DNA of 32,993 bases from an uncultured Prevotellaceae bacterium (GTDB taxonomy: Bacteria; Bacteroidota; Bacteroidia; Bacteroidales; Bacteroidaceae): positions 1 through 32,993 of the forward strand of contig CAMJIL010000025.1 in assembly GCA_946405805.1 (NCBI GenBank), written 5' to 3'. Below are positions 15,646-21,956 of the stretch, piece after piece (the first letter of the stretch is position 1; each line of letters begins with the position of its first letter). Both the position numbers and the translations under genes were made by a program. The notes below the pieces were generated by a model. That model was not told where the DNA came from. It did not search any database and was given only the letters and a program-made list of their open reading frames with translations.

Positions 15646-16593
15646 TTACAGAGGATAATCCTCGAAAGCGTAGAGAACTGTTGACAGATAACGCTCACCT
15701 GTATCAGGCAGTAACACTACAACTTTCTTGCCTTTGTTTTCCGGACGCTTGGCAATCTGGGTGGCTGCAAACAATGCTGCTCCAGCAGATATACCAACGA
15801 GTACACCTTCTTGTTGTGCTACCTCACGGCTGGTGCGGATGGCATCGTCGTTTTCTACGTCAAACACCTCGTCGATGACATTGTTGTCGTAGTTCTTTGG
15901 TACGAAACCGGCTCCGATACCCTGTATCTTGTGAGGACCGCTTTGACCACCATTGAGTACTGGTGAAGACTTTGGCTCTACGGCAATAACCTTCACGCCA
16001 GCTTTCTGCTCCTTAAGGAATTTGCCTGTACCGGAAACAGTACCACCTGTACCGACACCAGCAACAAGGATGTCAACCTTTCCTTCTGTATCACGCCATA
16101 TCTCAGGGCCTGTTGTAGCATAGTGGTTTGCTGGGTTTGCAGGGTTCTCAAACTGCTGTAGTATGATGCTGCCTGGTATGGAGTCACGCAATGCTTCTGC
16201 CTCGCGGATAGCTCCGGGCATACCGTCCTTACCTGATGTCAGTCGTACCTCTGCACCATAAGCCTTTACGAGGTTACGACGTTCCACACTCATCGTCTCA
16301 GGCATTGTGAGGATGAGGTGATAACCCTTTACGGCACTTACCAATGCCAGTCCGACACCTGTGTTGCCGCTGGTTGGCTCGATGATAGTAGCACCTGGTT
16401 TGAGGATGCCTTTCTTTTCAGCATCTTCTATCATAGCGAGGGCAATTCTGTCCTTCACGCTACCAGCAGGATTGAAATACTCTACTTTCGCAATAAGAGG
16501 TGTCTCGACGCCCTTGTTACGTGAAAATGTACCTAACTCCACCAATGGGGTGTTACCAATAAGTTCCGTCAGTTTTTTTGCAATCTTAGCCAT
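15646..16593 (-). CDS. cysK: Cysteine synthase A (O-acetylserine sulfhydrylase)
   Basis: This PLP enzyme makes L-cysteine from O-acetylserine and sulfide. The 315-residue protein has the PLP Lys47 in NPAGSVKDR, the substrate loop PTSGNTGVGLA (73-83), the phosphate-binding GVGTGGTVSGTG and the late GISAGAALFAA loop. All are intact. An unusually strong Shine-Dalgarno-like GAAAGGAGA lies at 16599-16607, 5 bases before the ATG. It lies between metY (upstream) and ridA (downstream) in one direction, forming a sulfur amino acid cluster. Confidence 0.95.
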   Translation of the reverse strand: MAKIAKKLTELIGNTPLVELGTFSRNKGVETPLIAKVEYFNPAGSVKDRIALAMIEDAEKKGILKPGATIIEPTSGNTGVGLALVSAVKGYHLILTMPETMSVERRNLVKAYGAEVRLTSGKDGMPGAIREAEALRDSIPGSIILQQFENPANPANHYATTGPEIWRDTEGKVDILVAGVGTGGTVSGTGKFLKEQKAGVKVIAVEPKSSPVLNGGQSGPHKIQGIGAGFVPKNYDNNVIDEVFDVENDDAIRTSREVAQQEGVLVGISAGAALFAATQIAKRPENKGKKVVVLLPDTGERYLSTVLYAFEDYPL

Positions 16594-16598
16594 AATTT

Positions 16599-16607
16599 TC
16601 TCCTTTC
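16599..16607 (-). promoter_or_regulatory. Strong Shine-Dalgarno of cysK
   Basis: GAAAGGAGA ends 5 bases before the cysK ATG. Its context (AAAGGAG followed by AAAATTATG) is nearly the same as before metY (17992-18000), although most genes here lack such a site. Confidence 0.7.
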
Positions 16608-16623
16608 ATTTATATTTGTTTTG

Positions 16624-16694
16624 TCAAAAGTCTAAGGTCAAAAGTCTAAGGTTTTCAATAAACAATAACCTATAACCAATAACCATTTTTTATT
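16624..16694. repeat. Word array between metY and cysK
   Basis: AAAGTCTAAGGTC words (16626-16655) and AATAACCTATAACC words (16657-16685) fill the gap. Similar AAAGTCTAAAGTC words lie upstream of metY at 18018-18045. Confidence 0.75.
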
Positions 16695-17984
16695 TTAAAT
16701 TTTATCAAACGCCTGCTGCAGGTCTTCAAGTATGTCGTCGATGTGTTCTGTACCTATTGACAGGCGAATTGTTGATGGTGTTATGTGTTGTGCCTCCAGC
16801 TCCTCTGGTGACAGTTGTGAGTGGGTCGTTGTGTATGGATGTATCACAAGACTCTTCACGTCAGCAACATTTGCCAGGAGTGAGAAGATTTTCAGGGCGT
16901 CAATGAATTTCCAAGCCTCTTCCTGTCCGCCCTTTATCTCGAATGTGAAGATGCTACCGCCGCCATTAGGGAAATATTTCTTATATAGTTCGTGGTCAGG
17001 ATGGCTGGCGAGGGCTGGATGGTTTACGTGTGCCACTTTTGGATGCTTGCTCAGGAAGTCAACCACCTTCAGAGCATTCTCAACGTGCCTCTCTACTCGC
17101 AGACTTAATGTCTCGACACCTTGCAACAGTATGAAGGCATTGAATGGTGATATTGTGGCACCTGTATCGCGAAGCAGGACGGCACGAATTCTGGTTACGA
17201 AGGCAGCAGGTCCTACAGCATCAGCAAAGACGATGCCATGATAAGAAGGATCTGGCTGGGCGAGGGTAGGGAACTTCTCGCTGTTTGCCTTCCAGTCGAA
17301 TTTACCACCATCTACGATGACGCCTCCAAGACTCGTTCCGTGTCCGCCAAGGAACTTTGTAGCAGAGTGTACCACGATGTCAGCACCATGCTCCAGAGGA
17401 CGTATTAAATAAGGTGTGCCGAATGTGTTGTCAACGATGAGGGGCACATTGTGTTTGTGTGCTACTGCAGCCACCTTCTCAAAGTCTGTCACATCACTGT
17501 TAGGATTGCCGAATGTCTCAGCAAAGACAGCCTTTGTGTTAGGCTTTATTGCAGCCTCCAATGCATCGAGGTCGTTGATGCGAACGATGGTGTTGCTGAC
17601 ACCCTGATTAGCCAATGTATGTGTAATAAGGTTATAGCTGCCGCCATACAGATTGTCTGCTGCTACGATGTGGTCACCTGCCTGCAGGATGTTCTGCAAA
17701 GCGTATGTGATAGCTGCTGCTCCAGATGCTACAGCAAGTCCTGCAACACCACCCTCAAGGGCTGCCACTCGATCCTCAAAAACGCCCTGAGTGGAGTTTG
17801 TCAGACGTCCGTAGATGTTGCCGGCATCTCTCAAACCAAAGCGGTCTGCTGCATGCTGGCTGTTGTGGAATACATAACTGGTGGTCTGATAGATAGGCAC
17901 AGCACGTGAATCGGTTGCCGGATCAGCCTGCTCTTGGCCCACATGAAGTTGTAAAGTCTCAAAACGATAATTCTTTGCGCTCAT
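16695..17984 (-). CDS. metY: O-acetylhomoserine aminocarboxypropyltransferase
   Basis: This Cys/Met-metabolism PLP enzyme makes homocysteine from O-acetylhomoserine and sulfide. The protein has 429 residues, the usual MetY length and longer than MetB/MetC because of an insertion after the active Lys. Features are VPIYQTTSYVF, NIYGRLTNSTQ, AVASGAAAITYAL, the PLP-stacking region DNLYGGSYNL, IVDNTFGTPYL, and PLP Lys210 in HSATKFLGGHGT. The start is supported by AGAAAGGAG at 17992-18000. It is the first gene of the leftward metY-cysK-ridA cluster and is divergent from an Lrp-type regulator, its likely controller. Confidence 0.94.
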   Translation of the reverse strand: MSAKNYRFETLQLHVGQEQADPATDSRAVPIYQTTSYVFHNSQHAADRFGLRDAGNIYGRLTNSTQGVFEDRVAALEGGVAGLAVASGAAAITYALQNILQAGDHIVAADNLYGGSYNLITHTLANQGVSNTIVRINDLDALEAAIKPNTKAVFAETFGNPNSDVTDFEKVAAVAHKHNVPLIVDNTFGTPYLIRPLEHGADIVVHSATKFLGGHGTSLGGVIVDGGKFDWKANSEKFPTLAQPDPSYHGIVFADAVGPAAFVTRIRAVLLRDTGATISPFNAFILLQGVETLSLRVERHVENALKVVDFLSKHPKVAHVNHPALASHPDHELYKKYFPNGGGSIFTFEIKGGQEEAWKFIDALKIFSLLANVADVKSLVIHPYTTTHSQLSPEELEAQHITPSTIRLSIGTEHIDDILEDLQQAFDKI

Positions 17985-17991
17985 AATTTTA

Positions 17992-18000
17992 CTCCTTTCT
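17992..18000 (-). promoter_or_regulatory. Strong Shine-Dalgarno of metY
   Basis: AGAAAGGAG lies 7 bases before the metY ATG (17982-17984), unusual among the neighbouring genes. Confidence 0.7.
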
Positions 18001-18067
18001 TTTATTATTTATTAATGTCAAAAGTCTAAAGTCAAAGGTCAAAGGCCTTTCTTGTTTTAGATGCTAT

Positions 18068-18095
18068 GAGAACAATTTCGTGAAAATTAGTTCTC
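18068..18095 (-). promoter_or_regulatory. Inverted repeat at the 5' end of the metY leader
   Basis: GAGAAC (18068-18073) and GTTCTC (18090-18095) are perfect arms, extended inward by AATTT/AAATT with one extra base. The site lies just after the predicted metY start site (about 18100), so it could be an operator for the divergent Lrp-type protein or a stabilising 5' hairpin. Confidence 0.5.
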
Positions 18096-18106
18096 AAATC
18101 CGAGTG

Positions 18107-18138
18107 CAAAGGTACGCACTTTAGAAATTTCCACCAAA
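18107..18138 (-). promoter_or_regulatory. Promoter for metY-cysK-ridA
   Basis: Leftward TTTG (18135-18138), 20 bases, TACCTTTG (18107-18114). This is a near-consensus Bacteroidota promoter with a leader of about 115 bases before metY. Confidence 0.75.
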
Positions 18139-18141
18139 TTT

Positions 18142-18173
18142 CTTGCATAATTCGGAATAAATTGCTAATTTTG
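18142..18173 (+). promoter_or_regulatory. Promoter for the Lrp-type regulator
   Basis: CTTG (18142-18145), 20 bases, TAATTTTG (18166-18173). It lies back to back with the metY promoter, with the two -33 boxes only a few bases apart. Confidence 0.6.
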
Positions 18174-18243
18174 CAGCGCAGAGAGAAAATGTTTCCAAAT
18201 AGGGCATTCGCAAAGCCCCTTAACAGAATAAAATTCTACAACT

Positions 18244-18708
18244 ATGGCAGAAGTACTAGATGAAACCGACTTGCAGATACTGAAAATACTTCAGAAAAAT
18301 GCAAAATTAACTACAAAAGAGCTTGCAGATGCAGTTCATTTGACCCCAACACCAGTTTTTGAACGTCAAAAACGTCTTGAACGTCAAGGGTACATAAGAA
18401 GATACTCAGCAGTACTCGATCCCGATAAACTGGGACAGAGCCTGTTGGTATTCTGTAAGGTGAAACTGAAGCAGATGAACCACGAAATTGCTGATGCCTT
18501 CACCTATCGCATTCAGGCAATCCCAGAGGTGATAGAGTGCTACAATACCAGTGGTGCTTATGATTATCTTTTAAAGGTACGCGCACGTGATATGAAGCAA
18601 TACCAAGAATTCGTTCTCACCAAACTTGGCGAAATCGAAAGCCTCGGCTCCTTGGAAAGCACCTTCGTCATGAGCGAGGTAAAGCAAACCTACGGAATAA
18701 ATCTTTAG
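18244..18708 (+). CDS. Lrp/AsnC family transcriptional regulator
   Basis: The 154-residue protein begins with a winged helix-turn-helix (about 8-55: LDETDLQILKILQKNAKLTT, then the recognition helix near TPTPVFERQKRLERQGYI). A RAM ligand-sensing domain follows (about 68-150) with VIECYNTSGAYDYLLKVRA. This is the normal two-domain size. It stands alone and divergent from metY-cysK-ridA, so it probably senses an amino acid (perhaps methionine or cysteine) and controls that cluster and itself. The effector cannot be read from the sequence. Confidence 0.92.
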   Translation: MAEVLDETDLQILKILQKNAKLTTKELADAVHLTPTPVFERQKRLERQGYIRRYSAVLDPDKLGQSLLVFCKVKLKQMNHEIADAFTYRIQAIPEVIECYNTSGAYDYLLKVRARDMKQYQEFVLTKLGEIESLGSLESTFVMSEVKQTYGINL

Positions 18709-18841
18709 TAATTGAACATTGTTATTTTGATGAAGGTTTATGGATGAAGGATGAAGGTTTGTATGTGGGTAGTCAGTATTAAACTTTCTTCCTTCTTCCT
18801 TTCCCCCTTCTTCCTTTGACCTTTGACCTTAGACTATAATA
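18709..18841. repeat. GGATGAAGG and CTTCTTCC word arrays
   Basis: GATGAAGGTTTATG words (18730-18760) are followed by CTTCCTTCTTCC words and TTTGACC words (18785-18832), reaching to within 10 bases of the next ATG. TTATTTTG at 18723-18730 could be a weak -7 box; nothing stronger is seen. Confidence 0.7.
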
Positions 18842-19042
18842 ATGGATTATCTTCCCAAAGACCCTGCCATACTTGTCTCAAGCGTGAATATGCTGCTAAG
18901 AGATGAGGAATTCGATACGTTAGAATCATTATGCTATGCCTTCAACCGAGAGCCTCAAGAGGTGAAAGACTATCTTTGGGGAAACGGGTTCGTATGGAGT
19001 GAAAAGCAGAAACAATTTCGTCCCATAGGCTACGACGCATGA
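18842..19042 (+). CDS. DUF4250 domain protein
   Basis: The 66-residue protein matches the pattern of DUF4250 proteins: DPAILVSSVNMLLRDEEFDTL followed by a helical segment and a final GFVWSEKQKQF. The family is small, cytoplasmic and of unknown function. Its stop overlaps the next start as ATGA (19039-19042), so the two are translationally coupled. Confidence 0.75.
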   Translation: MDYLPKDPAILVSSVNMLLRDEEFDTLESLCYAFNREPQEVKDYLWGNGFVWSEKQKQFRPIGYDA

Positions 19043-19287
19043 TACCTCGAGACAGCATAGAAACAGCATACAGCTTTCTGCATCAGAAACGGAATGTATA
19101 TATCCATTCTTCCATCGACTGGCAGCGCGATGACATAGAGTATGCCATCGCCTCCTATGTTGACGATATGAATGAAGAACTGCTATGTGAGATTTCTGGT
19201 GGCAATCCTGACTTCCTTAAAGACCACAGCCACTTCGAGGAAGATATCTCAAAGGCTGTAGAACTATTGGAGAAGATGCTGGAGTAA
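19039..19287 (+). CDS. Small acidic conserved-looking protein, unknown function
   Basis: The 82-residue product (MIPRDSIETAYSFLHQKRNV) is acidic and mostly helical, with several paired Asp/Glu residues and a single Trp. No signal peptide, membrane segment or enzyme motif is visible. The 4-base ATGA overlap with the DUF4250 gene argues that it is real and works with it. I do not recognise the family. Confidence 0.65.
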   Translation: MIPRDSIETAYSFLHQKRNVYIHSSIDWQRDDIEYAIASYVDDMNEELLCEISGGNPDFLKDHSHFEEDISKAVELLEKMLE

Positions 19288-19306
19288 GACTCTGGCAAAA
19301 AATCTC

Positions 19307-19687
19307 TTACGTTCTTGGAAATCTTCCGTAAAGAAATATTGTGGCGCCTAGAATTATAAATATAAGTATGAGATACACGTATGAAGGTACTTTAACTATA
19401 TGAAAGATGTCTATTATTATGACAAGTGCTGCCATAGTATAAACTAAAGCTCTGTTTCTTGCTGTTAAACATTCATTCTTATGAATAAAAAGCCTGTATA
19501 TCAGTACCAATACGATTGGCACAGCAAATGCAAATATGCGAAACCATGTATATTCCCAAATGTAGAAGTAATTGTGCGCAACATCGTTGTATCCCAATAG
19601 TTTATTGATAAACTTACCGATATACATTTGTAACAGGTAAAAGAAACCAACAAACCAATGGTAATTCTTGCTAATATAGTCCTTCAT
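19307..19687 (-). CDS. Small four-helix membrane protein, unknown function
   Basis: The 126-residue protein has four predicted membrane helices (about 10-25, 48-66, 82-98 and 103-120), with aromatic-rich edges and a short basic loop (FIHKNECLTARNR). A leftward CAAATGTA-type -7 box variant lies at 19724-19731. Base composition is more AT-rich than its neighbours, which could point to recent acquisition or a weakly constrained gene. No family recognised. Confidence 0.6.
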   Translation of the reverse strand: MKDYISKNYHWFVGFFYLLQMYIGKFINKLLGYNDVAHNYFYIWEYTWFRIFAFAVPIVLVLIYRLFIHKNECLTARNRALVYTMAALVIIIDIFHIVKVPSYVYLILIFIILGATIFLYGRFPRT

Positions 19688-19780
19688 AATTCTTTCGTTT
19701 TTAGTTAATGCTCAACTTTGCTGCAAATGTACAACTAATTATTTTTTCATTGCGGAATGAATTAAAAGAAATTCGTACAA

Positions 19781-19835
19781 TTATAGAATTTCTATTATAG
19801 AATTTGTATAATATAAAATATTTTACTTAACTTTG
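19781..19835 (+). promoter_or_regulatory. Promoter with upstream 11-base direct repeat
   Basis: TTATAGAATTT occurs at 19781-19791 and again at 19795-19805, a 14-base period, immediately at the TTTG box (19803-19806). TAACTTTG (19828-19835) is the -7 box, spacer 21. The repeat is a candidate binding site controlling the thioesterase gene. Confidence 0.6.
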
Positions 19836-19910
19836 CGCCCAAATCTCCTAGTTCCATACAGTGTACTTTTGGCAACGAAAACAAAACTGATAATATAATA
19901 GAATGTACTG

Positions 19911-20381
19911 ATGGACATTAAGAAAATCATAAACCCTTGGCTGAATCATCCGGAATATAACTGTTTCGGATGTTGTCCCAACAATCCCATAGGACTTCAC
20001 ATGACCTTCTGCGAAGAGGGGGAGTATATCACAAGTAAGTGGCATCCCAACCAGAATTATCAGGGATGGATAAACACAATGCATGGGGGCATACTGAGTA
20101 CCTTGATTGACGAGGTGTGTGGATGGGTGGTAACCCGAAAGCTGCAAACCAGCGGATATACCGTACAGTTGAATGTAAAGTTCCGAAAGGCTGTAATGAC
20201 AACAGAACCAGAACTGATCATCAGGGCAAAGGTTACGAAACAGGTAAGAAATCTCGCCTATATCAATGCGGAGATAATAAACTCTAAAGGCGAAGTGTGC
20301 AATGAGGGGGAGGCTATCTATTTCCTTATGAACGAAGAGAAGGCAAAGGAAATGGGCTTCCTACGTTGCGAAGTGGAGTAA
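19911..20381 (+). CDS. Hotdog-fold thioesterase (PaaI-like)
   Basis: The 156-residue protein has the N-terminal CFGCCPNNPIGLHMTF seen in this branch of hotdog proteins, then the long-helix motif HGGILSTLIDEVCGW (58-72), where the acidic residue near the helix start is the usual catalytic position. A strand-rich half with GYTVQLNVKFRKAV follows. It probably cleaves an acyl-CoA or acyl-ACP thioester in the cytoplasm. The substrate is unknown. It is 24 bases upstream of the secreted repeat protein and may share its transcript. Confidence 0.83.
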   Translation: MDIKKIINPWLNHPEYNCFGCCPNNPIGLHMTFCEEGEYITSKWHPNQNYQGWINTMHGGILSTLIDEVCGWVVTRKLQTSGYTVQLNVKFRKAVMTTEPELIIRAKVTKQVRNLAYINAEIINSKGEVCNEGEAIYFLMNEEKAKEMGFLRCEVE

Positions 20382-20405
20382 AGATCCTATAATTACAATA
20401 ATTTT

Positions 20406-21920
20406 ATGAAAAGAATCTCTTTTACTACTATCCTGGCATTTCTTGCTATAGCAACGATGTCTGCCCAGAAAGTGCAAGACCCAAAGGGCCTTTATCATCT
20501 TCAGAAATTCATCTACGAAGACGGTAGTGAGAGAACCCCTGACTTCAGCCAGTATAAATATGCTGCTGACTCTGTCGGGCTGCTTGTTTCCTACAGAAAA
20601 GCCGGTAGCCCTCAGCAATGGAGCCAGATGACTATTGAGATACGTGAGCCGCATCCGCTGAAAAATACTGGCGAGACGCCACAGGGTGCCGACGGACATG
20701 ATATACAGATATTCAACGTAAAAGACGGAGAATTCTCTTTCAAGTGGTATAATACCCAGTGGCCCAATATGAGCAAACTCAATGAGTTCATCACAGAGGT
20801 CTATGGCGTTGGTGGTATTGAGAGTGAAGTGGCACAGGCTTTCAACCTGCTCGAGAATAAGTTTGATACTAAAGGTAACAAGTTATACGGCTGGTGGATA
20901 CGCATTGCTGCAACAGCAAATTCTGACGGCACAGGGCAACGCCAACAGATACCGACATTATGGAAGGTATATTCTCCAGAGATGTCGTTGGTTATACATC
21001 CCCTCATTAGAAACGCATTGGGATGCAGCCCTACGACAACAGTAAAATATGAGAATGACAGCACCATTTACGAGGTAGGTCATGTGTGCAATATAAAATG
21101 GCTTAACGACGACTGTCATGCCCTCACCTTTATGCAGGAGAACAATGTTCCCCTTACCGAGATATGGGTAAGAGGCGGATTGCCAAAATTGTGGCAAAGC
21201 ATTTTCAAAACTAATGTGGAGATTTTCAGGGATGCTAACGAGTGCATGAGTCAAGCGATAGAGGCTGCCCACAATGGAGACCTCAAGAAGGCTGAGGAAT
21301 GTATCAGCGAAGCCATGAATGAAAAAAGCGTGGGTATGGATGCCCTCTGTCAGGGCGTTTCAAATATAGCATCCTTCCTTTACTATGAAAAGAAATATAA
21401 GGACTGTCAGGAATTTAGCACAAAATATCTGCAGCAGATAGATGAATATGCCAAGAACGGTCATGACCACAATATAGTCTCTAAGCTATACTGCTTTGAA
21501 GCGAGGAATTTGAAGGCACTCTCCACATATCGCGATGGTGACACTGAGAAAGGTCGCAAGATGATGGACGAATGTCTCTCTGTCATCAATAGTGAGGTAG
21601 AACAATATCGTGGAGTCAATGGTATGGACATGTATGTCACAGGCCTCTATTTTGTAACCTTCTTGATGTACAACCTCGGCTATGACATCTTTGGGGCAGA
21701 GCAGACACTACTCAACCTTGATGCTCTTGCGTTGATTTCTCCATTTCTTATGTCTGGACGAAACAAACCTCAGCTATTAGAGTGTCGTGGAAACTGCTAC
21801 CTCCTATTGGGCGACAAGGAAAATGCCCGCAAGTTGTGGCAGCAGGTAAAAGACATCAATCCTAACTACTTCAAAGAGAAACGCATTGAAGCACCTCTGA
21901 AGACAGAGTTTGGGGAGTAA
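20406..21920 (+). CDS. Exported protein with lipocalin-like N-terminal part and TPR-like C-terminal part
   Basis: The 504-residue protein has a signal peptide (MKRISFTTILAFLAIATMSAQ). Residues about 22-250 contain two similar-looking segments (GLYHLQKFIYEDG and later LYGWWIRIAATANSDG) reminiscent of DUF4488-type lipocalin-like domains of Bacteroidota. From about 275 to 495 the sequence becomes alpha-helical with TPR-like spacing (EAAHNGDLKKAEECISEAM, CYLLLGDKENARKLWQQV). Likely periplasmic. No enzyme motif is visible and the function is unknown. It ends 3 bases before the stop of the convergent GH31 gene. Confidence 0.72.
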   Translation: MKRISFTTILAFLAIATMSAQKVQDPKGLYHLQKFIYEDGSERTPDFSQYKYAADSVGLLVSYRKAGSPQQWSQMTIEIREPHPLKNTGETPQGADGHDIQIFNVKDGEFSFKWYNTQWPNMSKLNEFITEVYGVGGIESEVAQAFNLLENKFDTKGNKLYGWWIRIAATANSDGTGQRQQIPTLWKVYSPEMSLVIHPLIRNALGCSPTTTVKYENDSTIYEVGHVCNIKWLNDDCHALTFMQENNVPLTEIWVRGGLPKLWQSIFKTNVEIFRDANECMSQAIEAAHNGDLKKAEECISEAMNEKSVGMDALCQGVSNIASFLYYEKKYKDCQEFSTKYLQQIDEYAKNGHDHNIVSKLYCFEARNLKALSTYRDGDTEKGRKMMDECLSVINSEVEQYRGVNGMDMYVTGLYFVTFLMYNLGYDIFGAEQTLLNLDALALISPFLMSGRNKPQLLECRGNCYLLLGDKENARKLWQQVKDINPNYFKEKRIEAPLKTEFGE

Positions 21921-21956
21921 CCTCTAACCTCTTACCTCTAACCTCTTACCTCTATA
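21921..21956. repeat. TAACCTCTTACCTC array at the GH31 3' end
   Basis: Four alternating CTCTAAC/CTCTTAC words fill the gap between the two convergent stops and the last nine codons of the GH31 gene. Confidence 0.8.
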
